From Candidatus Bathyarchaeota archaeon RBG_13_52_12 (GTDB lineage Archaea > Thermoproteota > Bathyarchaeia > TCS64), in the NCBI GenBank assembly GCA_001774245.1, contig MEZF01000024.1:688-6021 (forward strand): DNA of 5,334 nt, written 5' to 3'. Under the pieces are notes generated by a model. It was not told the DNA's origin. It ran no database searches and saw nothing but the letters and a program-made list of their open reading frames with translations. Shown piece by piece: positions 1 through 5,334 of this stretch. Position numbers and translations under genes: made by a program. The stretch's first letter is position 1; every line of letters begins with the position of its first letter.

Positions 1-105
1 TCTGACCTGCATGAGCGTACTTTTCTAACTATCTAATTCCTCCAATAACTTTTTCACCGCGAGACGCATCAGAGTCACCCAACAGGCAACCAAGAGAAAA
101 GAAAC

Positions 106-110
106 GAGGA
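106..110 (+). promoter_or_regulatory. Possible ribosome binding site for the first glycosyltransferase
   Basis: A GAGGA stretch ends 7 nt before the TTG at 118 and can pair partly with the anti-Shine-Dalgarno end of archaeal 16S rRNA. It supports the TTG start: in this frame there is no other ATG, GTG or TTG between the upstream stop (TAA at 46-48) and 118. The rest of 1-117 shows no clear gene; it holds T-rich patches (21-25, 50-54) and no convincing TATA box. Confidence 0.45.
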
Positions 111-117
111 CACAAGC

Positions 118-1536
118 TTGATAGATGCGATACTCGGATTCCTCTACTTCCTATTCACATTCTTAATGCTACCGTACGGCTACAACTGCTTCCTCATGGT
201 TTACTTCTCCCGAAGATACAGGGAACCTAACCTGAACATGGTGAAAAACCATAACATGGTCACTATCCAGCTTCCCGTCTACAACGAGAAGCACGTTGTG
301 GAGAGACTGATCGATGCTATCTGCCGCCTCGACTGGCCGAGTGACAAGCTCGAGATATTGGTTCTTGATGACAGTACAGATGAGACGAGGGAGATCGTTG
401 ACCGTGAAGTTGCTGCGAGGAAGGAGCTTGGCGTGAACATCAGTGTTATCCGCCGCTCCGAGAGGGTGGGTTACCGAGCTGGAGCCCTGAAAAACGCCCT
501 TGACTACACCCACGGCAAATACCTTGCTGTAATCGATGCTGACTTCGTCCCGCCACCTGACTTCCTCGATCGAACAGTTGCAGCAATAGAGACAGACCAA
601 AAGATCGGAATCGTCCAAGCTCGGTGGGACCACCTCAACAGAGACTATAGCAAGTTCACCGAAGCATTCTCCCTTGGTATCGACGCATACCACATAATAG
701 AACAGTCAGCGCGTAGCGCAATCGGGATAGTCAACTTCAACGGCTCGGCAGGGCTTCTTAGGACAGAGGCTATAAAGGACGTCGGCGGGTGGAGCTGGGA
801 CATACTTAGCGAGGACATTGACATTAGCTACAGGGTGCAGAACAAAGGTTGGAAGACGCTCTATCTCCGCGACCTCACAGTAATGGGTGAGATACCCCCT
901 AACATGGCTGCATTCAGGACCCAACAGGGTAGGTGGGCGAGGGGTAGTGTTCAGTGCGCTAAAAAGTTCCTGGGCGCCGTTTGGAGGAGCCCCCGAACCA
1001 TTCTCCAGAAGGTTGAGGCGAGTATCCATCTCACCTACTACATGGTCATAATGTGGATGTTCATAGCTCTCCTCGTAACAGTTCCCCTACTTGCCATGAA
1101 CAAGTTCCCCTATATCAGCCCACCACTATACATCGGGCTATTCGGAGTATGTACATTTAGCAGTTTCACTCTCTATTACGCGACGCTTAGGTGGCAGAAG
1201 CAGAGCGTCCTGAAGAAGCTCCCATACATGGGGCTTCTCGCCCTCGTCGGCTATGGCATTTCTGCTAAAGTATCCCTTGAGATGCTAAAGGGACTCTTGA
1301 AGAATGGGGGGCACTATGAGAGAGTCCCAAAGTACAATATAGTAAAGAAGAGCGACAAGATAGAGTCAAGTTACTCCGTCCTTAAGGAGCTTCCATGGCT
1401 TGAGATGTTTATGCTCGTCTACACCTCCCTTGGAATAATGTTCGCCTTCGTGAATGGGAGCTGGGGGATAATGTCATATCTATTCGTCTACTGGATGGGA
1501 TACTTCACGGTCGCCTTCAGCATCACCCCGTTATAG
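118..1536 (+). CDS. Membrane family 2 glycosyltransferase, cellulose/mannan synthase-like (canonical motifs)
   Basis: Probable inverting, processive glycosyltransferase (GT2, COG1215-like) that uses a nucleotide-sugar on the cytosolic side of the membrane to extend a surface polysaccharide or glycolipid; the sugar cannot be read from the sequence. Seen: an N-terminal membrane segment (about 3-30), a GT-A domain (about 47-290) and about five C-terminal membrane segments (about 305-327, 334-356, 370-390, 428-446, 451-468). Signature residues are all present: DDST at 84-87, DAD at 140-142, FNG at 207-209, SED at 231-233 (D233 would be the catalytic base) and QQGRW at 269-273. A basic ERVPKYNI stretch at 401-408 sits at the place of the gating-loop-like motif of related synthases. 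Start is TTG at 118; the next ATG (166) would cut most of the first membrane segment. The gene stops 2 bp before the oppositely oriented paralogue, so the two share no operon. 472 residues is normal for the family. Function class is firm, product is inference. Confidence 0.92.
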   Translation: MIDAILGFLYFLFTFLMLPYGYNCFLMVYFSRRYREPNLNMVKNHNMVTIQLPVYNEKHVVERLIDAICRLDWPSDKLEILVLDDSTDETREIVDREVAARKELGVNISVIRRSERVGYRAGALKNALDYTHGKYLAVIDADFVPPPDFLDRTVAAIETDQKIGIVQARWDHLNRDYSKFTEAFSLGIDAYHIIEQSARSAIGIVNFNGSAGLLRTEAIKDVGGWSWDILSEDIDISYRVQNKGWKTLYLRDLTVMGEIPPNMAAFRTQQGRWARGSVQCAKKFLGAVWRSPRTILQKVEASIHLTYYMVIMWMFIALLVTVPLLAMNKFPYISPPLYIGLFGVCTFSSFTLYYATLRWQKQSVLKKLPYMGLLALVGYGISAKVSLEMLKGLLKNGGHYERVPKYNIVKKSDKIESSYSVLKELPWLEMFMLVYTSLGIMFAFVNGSWGIMSYLFVYWMGYFTVAFSITPL

Positions 1537-1538
1537 GG

Positions 1539-2882
1539 TCATGCCTTGTTTGTTCTGATCAAAGTTATTCCCACTGTGTTGAGGAGCATATAAGCTGCCA
1601 AGATAGCGTTACCATAGAAAACCGCGAAAATAAATGTGGAGAGAGTGACTAAGACGAAGAGCCCATCCACGATGATGTGCTCAGGCACGGAGTTAACCTT
1701 CATTACAGCCCTCTCCGTTCCAGTCTCGAAGATCCCCTTGAGTAGATTATAAGCTACGAAGAAGATCGAGCCATACCCTATGACTACAGCGAGGACCAAG
1801 TTGCGGAAGTTGCTCTTCATGGATAGGCCTCTGAATTTAGTAACGTTGTAGTAGTAGAAGTAGAGCGAGAACCCAGTTACGGAGACTATGCTCCAGAGAA
1901 CAGCGTATTGACTACCTGGCATAGAGTTGAGCCTGATGAGAGCCAACGCAGTGAACAGGTTGAAGACGCTGGCAAGCATCTGGATAAAGCCTGTGGATAG
2001 CGTGAGGAGTAAGAACTTGTTGAATTTATCCATCTTTCCCCTGAGTATCGTACACACATCCTTCCGGATATACTGGCCAGACGCTCTCGCCCATCTCTCA
2101 GTCATCCTCCTATACTCATCAAATGATTCAGGGGCCTCGCAGGGGAACTCCATTTCCCTTAAGAATAGTGAACCGTATCCTCGGGATAGTATTCTTGCCC
2201 CCGTGTCGTAGTCATCGCAGATTGTGTCACCTTGCCAGCCCCCCGAGTCCAAAATTGCTTGCTTCCTGATCACTACGCCCCCGCCAGTCAGCATCGACAG
2301 CCCGTTCAAGTTCATTATGCCCAAGTCGAGGATGATTGATGTAATCCGAGTCTGGTTGCTTGATAGCCTATTGTGGTAAACGTGGTTTGACATGACATAA
2401 CCAACGCTGGGGCTAGCGTGTATGCTAGCGACCATCTTCTCAAGGAATTCGGGGGGCGGTATGCAGTCGACGTTAATGATGACGATGTACTCGCCGCGTA
2501 CACTTGACATTGAATTAGCGAAGGCTCCAGCCCTATAACCTTCCCTCGTATCCCTGTGTATGAGTTCGATGCCCCTTGACTCACAGACTCCCCTCACGAA
2601 GCTGGTCGCCTCTGCTTTGGTGCTGTCGTCCAATACCTGAACCTGAAGGTGGTCAAGAGGGTATGCCATCTTTACCACTGCATCGATGCACCGCATGAAT
2701 GAAGTCCTATCCGGGTTGTATACGGGCAGCTGAACAGTAACATTGGGCGTCTCCTTTGAGATGTCGACCATAGTAGGGGACTTATAACGTCTGTATCTGA
2801 TTATTACCACTAGCAGCGCTAACGTATAGATGGAAATGACCATGAAGCTAGCGAAATAAATACCGACCAACCATTCGATCAT
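1539..2882 (-). CDS. Divergent membrane family 2 glycosyltransferase, paralogue of the neighbouring enzyme
   Basis: Same architecture as the plus-strand neighbour: N-terminal membrane segment (about 5-29), GT-A domain (about 47-280) and C-terminal membrane segments (about 289-315, 326-346, 361-382, 402-441 probably two). It aligns without large gaps: DDST at 85-88 matches DDST 84-87 of the paralogue, GGW at 214-216 matches GGW 223-225, and RWARAS at 263-268 matches RWARGS 272-277. Three catalytic signatures differ: DAD is NVD (137-139), SED/TED is CDD (222-224) and Q-x-x-R-W is MTERW (260-264, first Gln replaced by Met). The nucleotide-binding DDS and the presumed catalytic Asp (D224) stay, so an active enzyme with another acceptor, or a non-processive one, is more likely than a dead protein. 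ATG at 2882 places the membrane segment at the very N-terminus; no strong Shine-Dalgarno precedes it (a GTGG lies about 9 nt upstream). It is intact and 447 residues long. A role with the convergent paralogue in one surface glycan is inference from proximity. Confidence 0.9.
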   Translation of the reverse strand: MIEWLVGIYFASFMVISIYTLALLVVIIRYRRYKSPTMVDISKETPNVTVQLPVYNPDRTSFMRCIDAVVKMAYPLDHLQVQVLDDSTKAEATSFVRGVCESRGIELIHRDTREGYRAGAFANSMSSVRGEYIVIINVDCIPPPEFLEKMVASIHASPSVGYVMSNHVYHNRLSSNQTRITSIILDLGIMNLNGLSMLTGGGVVIRKQAILDSGGWQGDTICDDYDTGARILSRGYGSLFLREMEFPCEAPESFDEYRRMTERWARASGQYIRKDVCTILRGKMDKFNKFLLLTLSTGFIQMLASVFNLFTALALIRLNSMPGSQYAVLWSIVSVTGFSLYFYYYNVTKFRGLSMKSNFRNLVLAVVIGYGSIFFVAYNLLKGIFETGTERAVMKVNSVPEHIIVDGLFVLVTLSTFIFAVFYGNAILAAYMLLNTVGITLIRTNKA

Positions 2883-2960
2883 TTCCGGGCCACTTCGAGT
2901 AAAGGCGTCCCTTTTCCCTTATCTCTTTTCCTGAGCAAGTCAGAAAGTATAGAGTGATTA

Positions 2961-2967
2961 GATAAAA
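2961..2967 (-). promoter_or_regulatory. Candidate TATA box for the divergent glycosyltransferase
   Basis: Read on the minus strand this is TTTTATC inside an A/T-rich stretch, about 80 nt before the ATG at 2882. A start of transcription about 25 nt downstream would leave a leader near 55 nt. A second A/T-rich candidate (AAAATAAA on the minus strand, 2985-2992) lies just upstream, so the choice is uncertain. The 173-bp region 2883-3055 must serve both this gene and L40e. Confidence 0.3.
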
Positions 2968-3002
2968 TGAGTCCATATCTGATTTATTTTGGCTGGGAAA
3001 AG

Positions 3003-3010
3003 ATAATATA
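3003..3010 (+). promoter_or_regulatory. Candidate TATA box for L40e
   Basis: ATAATATA preceded by a purine-rich GGGAAAAG that could act as the BRE element bound by TFB. Transcription starting about 25 nt downstream (near 3032-3036) would give a leader of some 20 nt that still includes the ribosome binding site at 3045-3049. An alternative box, TTTATTTT at 2983-2990, would give a longer leader. Confidence 0.4.
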
Positions 3011-3044
3011 CTCCGAGCCGTATAGCTTCAGAGCTCATCAGAAA

Positions 3045-3049
3045 GGTGG
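3045..3049 (+). promoter_or_regulatory. Ribosome binding site of L40e
   Basis: GGTGG (followed by AT) lies 6 nt before the ATG at 3056 and resembles the archaeal GGTGAT core. It is the clearest Shine-Dalgarno site in the window and confirms the short L40e reading frame. Confidence 0.6.
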
Positions 3050-3055
3050 ATCGAA

Positions 3056-3220
3056 ATGGCACTACGTGACCCATTCAAAACTGAACTCAGTCGCGAAGCG
3101 CACCTAGTCAAAACAGTATGCAGACAGTGCGGTGCAACTAATTCAAAGGCGGCGACTAAGTGCCGAAAGTGCCACAGCAAGAATCTCCGCCCAAAGAGAA
3201 CGAAGAGCAGAGGCCGCTAA
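3056..3220 (+). CDS. rpl40e: 50S ribosomal protein L40e
   Basis: A 54-residue, very basic zinc-ribbon protein of the large ribosomal subunit. Seen: C22, C25, C36 and C39 in a C-x2-C-x10-C-x2-C array that should bind one zinc ion, the CRKC knuckle at 36-39, then the L40e-typical NLRPKR tail (43-48) ending in a run of Lys and Arg that would contact rRNA. Length matches archaeal L40e (roughly 50-60 residues), which is free-standing; eukaryotes usually produce the equivalent as a ubiquitin fusion, and no ubiquitin precedes it here. ATG at 3056 has a good GGTGG site 6 nt upstream and its own candidate TATA box, so it is probably transcribed alone or with the YhfC gene 66 bp downstream. It is divergent from the glycosyltransferase at 1539-2882. 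This gene is the best evidence that the DNA is archaeal. Confidence 0.95.
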   Translation: MALRDPFKTELSREAHLVKTVCRQCGATNSKAATKCRKCHSKNLRPKRTKSRGR

Positions 3221-3252
3221 ACGCGATCATCCTTGGACTAAAACGGTGGGGG

Positions 3253-3264
3253 TAAACGTATTAA
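3253..3264 (+). promoter_or_regulatory. Candidate TATA box implying a leaderless YhfC transcript
   Basis: TAAACGTATTAA is the only A/T-rich block in an otherwise G/C-rich 66-bp spacer. Its centre is about 29 nt before the ATG at 3287, the usual archaeal TATA-to-start distance, so transcription would begin at or next to the start codon. The bases just before the ATG (CTACCTACCC) contain no Shine-Dalgarno-like sequence, which fits a leaderless mRNA. Confidence 0.45.
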
Positions 3265-3286
3265 CGCCCCGCCCGACTACCTACCC

Positions 3287-4072
3287 ATGATTAGTTTCAC
3301 GCTATTCCTCTCCCTGCTCATCGCCGGGCTCCTCGAGATATTCATACCAGTGATTCTGAGTATCTGGCTCGCCTCCAAGATCGGTGCGAAGTGGGGGGTG
3401 TTCTTCATCGGCGCCGCGATGTGGTTCATCGCTTTTCTCGTGAGAACGCCGATAAATACATACACATCTCTCTGGGTTTACTATAACTTCGAAGGTGCAC
3501 TCTATATCTACTTGAGCATAGCCATACCGTCCCTCACAGCCGGCGTCTTCGAGGAGGGATCCCGCTGGCTTGCTTTTCGATTCCTCACTAAAGATCATAG
3601 GTTGGAGGATGGTCTGATGTATGGGGCTGGCCACGGCGGAATCGAATCCATCCTACTGGTTGGCATCTCCGTCCTTAGTACTGCAATAACCGCCTACTTC
3701 TATCCCCTATCCTTTACTGCGGCCCAGTTAGACGCCATCGCCGCTACACCGGCGTGGATGGCATTTGTCGGGCTCTGGGAGAGGCTCGCAGCCATCTCTT
3801 TCCACATTGGCATGAGCGTTCTCGTCCTCGAGTCGTTCAGGCAGAAACAGCCACTTTATGTCGGCGTTGCAATGGCGTCCCACTTCTTTTTCAATTTCTC
3901 AGCCGTCTACGCGAGCCAGTGGGGGGTGATATGGTCGGAGGTGGTAGCCACTGTGTGGGGCGCAGTCGCCCTCTGGTATGTCTGGACGACATGGAGATCA
4001 AACCAGGCAGCTCCGTCGCCCTCCCTCGCGGCTCAGAGCCCCGATGCACCCGCTCCGCCTACCCCGGTTTAA
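3287..4072 (+). CDS. YhfC-family intramembrane metalloprotease-like protein
   Basis: Polytopic membrane protein of 261 residues with about seven membrane segments (about 4-27, 36-55, 69-88, 119-139, 154-180, 190-210, 213-235). Seen: EEGSR at 89-93, GHGGIES at 115-121, ERLAAISFH at 165-173 and HFFFN at 199-203. This order (Glu-Glu-x-x-Arg, then His-containing helices, then His-x3-Asn) is what is known for the YhfC family (COG4377) and is related to the CAAX-protease/PrsW motifs, where the Glu and His residues form a site inside the membrane; E89, E90, H116, H173 and H199 are the candidates here. The substrate is unknown. The C-terminus from about 238 is a Pro/Ala/Ser-rich tail, probably disordered and outside the family core. 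The ATG at 3287 has no Shine-Dalgarno site and appears leaderless. The last 14 bp overlap the convergent Trm112 gene. Family assignment is from motif recall; proteolytic activity is inferred. Confidence 0.83.
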   Translation: MISFTLFLSLLIAGLLEIFIPVILSIWLASKIGAKWGVFFIGAAMWFIAFLVRTPINTYTSLWVYYNFEGALYIYLSIAIPSLTAGVFEEGSRWLAFRFLTKDHRLEDGLMYGAGHGGIESILLVGISVLSTAITAYFYPLSFTAAQLDAIAATPAWMAFVGLWERLAAISFHIGMSVLVLESFRQKQPLYVGVAMASHFFFNFSAVYASQWGVIWSEVVATVWGAVALWYVWTTWRSNQAAPSPSLAAQSPDAPAPPTPV

Positions 4073-4586
4073 AGGGTTTCCCATTCTTCAGGACCTTCTC
4101 TGGCACAACGGCTCCCCACTTCTTTAGCCACTCTAGGTCCTTCTCCTCCTCTCTCAGCTCGTCAGGCATCATCTCTGGAATTGACTCAACTGCGCTCCCT
4201 ATCGGGTACCAGCGGTCGCACTCAGGGCAGAACAGGAGGCCCTCGCCAAGGTCTGGGAGGTTCATGTAGCTGTACAATGCGTCGATGTCCTCCCTCGACT
4301 CCGGCTTGCCTTGGAGGAGCTTTGAGGCCTTTGCCAGAAGAGTATTGGCTGCCTTTGAACCTGTTAGGTCTTTGATGGCCCGCATAGCTGGTGGGCTTAT
4401 GGTGCCATCCCCGAGCTGCTTCTTCAGTATCCTGTATTTATCCTCGCGCTCCATCTTCGGCTTCCCCACCTCAGCCGCTATTTTCTCCATCTCGGCCTCT
4501 GGGGTCTCCCACCTGTAGAAATAGGCCTCAAGTGGGTGGTGTTTGTCCATGGGGCAGGCGAGTATGTTTAGGAGCCAGGGCTTCAA
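4059..4586 (-). CDS. trm112: Trm112-like zinc-binding methyltransferase activator
   Basis: In eukaryotes and archaea Trm112 is a small cytosolic partner that stabilises and activates several tRNA, rRNA and release-factor methyltransferases. Seen: the N-terminal start MKPWLLNILACP (1-12) and the C-terminal GEGLLFCPECDRWYPI (114-129) followed by IPEMMPDELR (136-145), both hallmarks of the Trm112/UPF0434 family. The two ends would form the zinc-ribbon half (C11, C120, C123); between them lies a charged, mostly helical insert (about 25-108), as in other archaeal and eukaryotic members, whereas bacterial YcaR-type proteins lack it. Only three Cys are present; H16, at the place expected for the second Cys, may be the fourth ligand. 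The start is TTG: it is the only start codon before an in-frame stop and gives the expected N-terminus. It follows the 170-residue gene after 42 bp in the same direction. Which methyltransferases it serves cannot be seen here. Confidence 0.87.
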   Translation of the reverse strand: MKPWLLNILACPMDKHHPLEAYFYRWETPEAEMEKIAAEVGKPKMEREDKYRILKKQLGDGTISPPAMRAIKDLTGSKAANTLLAKASKLLQGKPESREDIDALYSYMNLPDLGEGLLFCPECDRWYPIGSAVESIPEMMPDELREEEKDLEWLKKWGAVVPEKVLKNGKPFKPG

Positions 4587-4617
4587 GGCTGTTCGATGAA
4601 TCTGGGCGCTCTACTGG

Positions 4618-4623
4618 TTATAA
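4618..4623 (-). promoter_or_regulatory. Possible internal TATA box before Trm112
   Basis: TTATAA (same on both strands) lies in the 42-bp spacer, about 34 nt before the TTG start at 4586 on the minus strand. It could give Trm112 its own near-leaderless transcript, which would suit the lack of any Shine-Dalgarno site before that TTG. Read-through from the upstream genes is equally possible. Confidence 0.25.
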
Positions 4624-4628
4624 GATTA

Positions 4629-5141
4629 TCAACTCATCCGGAATATCTTGAACTTCCTCAGGTTGGGGAAGCCCGTTTTCACCCACTTGACCCGCTCATC
4701 TGGGTCCTTCTTCACCCAGTCGTACATGTGCCAGAAGCTCTTCCCCCACCTGCCTATGCGATCGGGTATCGGCTCATACCCAAGGTTCTTCAGCTCGTTG
4801 ATATAAGCCGCCTCGATGAGCTCTTGAGCACGCCCCTCGACGTGCACTCTCTCTACCACCTCCTCGCTGTATCTCTCCTTCAGCCTCTCCGCAGCGCTGT
4901 TTAGGATGTCCCCCTGGCAGACCTTGATCTTCTCATAGGGCTTGAGGTTAAGGCGTTCGACGAGTTTCAGGACGATCCTCGCAGCCTCCTCGAAGTGCCT
5001 CTTCTCCTGGAAGGCTCCCTCTTTGAAGAAGGAGACGTCTATTATATCATAGATGAAGGTCTCGGTCTCAGGCTGGTAGGCACCGATGACGACCCCCCAG
5101 AGGAGGTCGCCGGTACCCGCGTCGTCTATGAGAATCGTCAA
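4629..5141 (-). CDS. Conserved-looking protein of unknown function, possible RNase H-like fold
   Basis: I cannot name this 170-residue soluble protein; it resembles archaeal hypothetical proteins. It opens with a short strand and an acidic turn, MTILIDDAGTGD (1-12), followed by a Gly-rich hydrophobic strand to about residue 21. That layout recalls the first strand of RNase H-fold proteins (RNase HII has a DEAGRG-type motif at this place), so D6 and D7 might bind metal. Other notable spots are YDIIDVSFF (31-39, a second strand with D32 and D35), helices at about 47-65 and 82-92, EGRAQELIEAAY (102-113) and a conserved-looking C-terminal block with RWGKSFWHMYDW (131-142). No membrane segment or signal peptide is present. 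The start is TTG and it overlaps the stop of the HMG-CoA reductase gene by 4 bp, suggesting coupled translation; a partial GGGAAAGG site precedes it. Nuclease or any other activity is a guess from the N-terminal motif only. Confidence 0.75.
   Translation of the reverse strand: MTILIDDAGTGDLLWGVVIGAYQPETETFIYDIIDVSFFKEGAFQEKRHFEEAARIVLKLVERLNLKPYEKIKVCQGDILNSAAERLKERYSEEVVERVHVEGRAQELIEAAYINELKNLGYEPIPDRIGRWGKSFWHMYDWVKKDPDERVKWVKTGFPNLRKFKIFRMS
5138..5141 (-). other. TTGA start-stop overlap
   Basis: On the minus strand the TTG start of the 170-residue gene (5141-5139) and the TGA stop of the HMG-CoA reductase gene (5140-5138) share a TTGA. This is the TTG version of the common ATGA coupling junction and indicates that both genes are on one mRNA with terminating ribosomes able to restart. 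Confidence 0.7.
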
Positions 5142-5334
5142 GCCTTTCCCTTTAGTTTGGCGACTATCTCCTGAGCCTTCGGGAACCGGATCTGACCGGA
5201 GTCGATGAGCTGCTTGACCGCTTCCTCCATCTGTTCGGGGGTGGCGCCGGCCATGACGACGAGGTTCCTTGCGTGGAGCCTCATGTGGCCGTGCTGTATG
5301 CCCTCTTGTGTGAGGGCGCGAAGGGCGCCCAGGT
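5138..5334 (-). CDS. mvaA: HMG-CoA reductase, class II-like (C-terminal part, gene runs off the window)
   Basis: HMG-CoA reductase makes mevalonate from HMG-CoA, the committed step to archaeal isoprenoid lipids. Only the last 64 residues are visible; the reading frame stays open to the right edge (first full codon at 5332-5330). Seen: GIQHGHMRLHARN (fragment residues 11-23), followed by a V-V-M-A-G-A stretch and an E-E-A-V-K-Q-L-I helix. From memory this matches the class II (Pseudomonas mevalonii-type) GIQRGHMALHARN region, where the His of GHM is the catalytic His381 of a 428-residue protein; here that His is followed by 48 residues, against 47 in P. mevalonii, so the C-terminus is complete and of normal length. 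Class I enzymes end differently. Archaeal class II enzymes work in biosynthesis and are thought to have spread by lateral transfer; hmgA is an alternative symbol. It is the upstream gene of a 4-bp overlapping pair. The catalytic Glu, Lys and Asp lie outside the window. Confidence 0.88.
   Translation of the reverse strand, partial: LGALRALTQEGIQHGHMRLHARNLVVMAGATPEQMEEAVKQLIDSGQIRFPKAQEIVAKLKGKA

Noticed and set aside
25..150. A short minus-strand frame that ends at 25 and would encode a hydrophobic stretch followed by a Lys/Leu/Glu-rich helix.
   Set aside because: It is closed by a stop near 151, has no good start codon or ribosome binding site, and overlaps the start of the glycosyltransferase; at about 40 residues it is expected by chance.
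169..1029. Two long minus-strand open frames opposite the first glycosyltransferase.
   Set aside because: Their translations show no recognisable domain and they lie fully within a gene with all GT2 motifs; they are shadow frames.
2411..2437. Repeated GCTAGCG blocks a few bases apart, resembling an operator or small repeat.
   Set aside because: The blocks lie within the coding sequence, occur only twice, and are explained by Ala-Ser codons in the protein.
1927..2584. Open frames on both strands inside the second glycosyltransferase.
   Set aside because: They are off-frame readings of a gene whose own translation aligns along its full length with the paralogue.
3221..3286. A terminator after L40e.
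   Set aside because: No T-run or stable hairpin is visible in this spacer, so no terminator can be called.
3277..3634. Minus-strand open frames of 62 and 110 codons opposite the YhfC gene.
   Set aside because: Low-complexity charged translations without a motif; the plus-strand frame has clear membrane segments and active-site motifs.
3754..4904. Several plus-strand open frames opposite or out of frame with YhfC, Trm112 and the 170-residue gene.
   Set aside because: Their translations are rich in Ser, Pro and Arg without domain signs, typical of shadows in G/C-rich genes; the frames listed as genes carry the family motifs.

Overview
The window comes from an archaeon. The strongest sign is a stand-alone ribosomal protein L40e with a C-x2-C-x10-C-x2-C zinc ribbon; bacteria lack this protein and eukaryotes usually make it as a ubiquitin fusion. 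An archaeal Trm112-type protein, a mevalonate-pathway HMG-CoA reductase, TATA-like boxes instead of bacterial -35/-10 pairs, an apparently leaderless gene and heavy use of TTG starts agree with this. The sequence does not fix the phylum; a TACK-group or related lineage is possible but unproven.

Left part (1-2882): two large membrane-bound family 2 glycosyltransferases face each other and end 2 bp apart. They align along their whole length (cytosolic GT-A domain between one N-terminal and about four to five C-terminal membrane segments) and are therefore paralogues. The plus-strand enzyme (118-1536) has every hallmark of a processive cellulose/mannan synthase-like enzyme: DDS, DAD, SED and QQGRW. 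The minus-strand enzyme (1539-2882) keeps the fold but has changed three of the four signatures (NVD, CDD, MTERW). Both probably work on cell-surface polysaccharide or glycolipid.

Middle part (2883-4072): a 173-bp divergent intergenic region carries candidate promoters for the second glycosyltransferase (minus) and for L40e (plus, 3056-3220). L40e is followed by a YhfC-family polytopic membrane protein (3287-4072) with the EExxR, GHGG, H and HxxxN pattern of intramembrane metalloproteases; it lacks a Shine-Dalgarno site and looks leaderless.

Right part (4059-5334): a minus-strand run reads, in transcription order, class II HMG-CoA reductase (C-terminal 64 residues only), an unrecognised 170-residue protein with an N-terminal DDAG motif that may be RNase H-like, and a Trm112-like methyltransferase activator. 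The first two overlap by 4 bp (TTGA) and are probably translationally coupled; Trm112 follows after 42 bp and its end overlaps the tail of the YhfC gene by 14 bp. This part is core metabolism and translation support, whereas 1-2882 looks like an accessory surface-glycan locus. I see no rRNA, tRNA, CRISPR array, insertion sequence or integrase.
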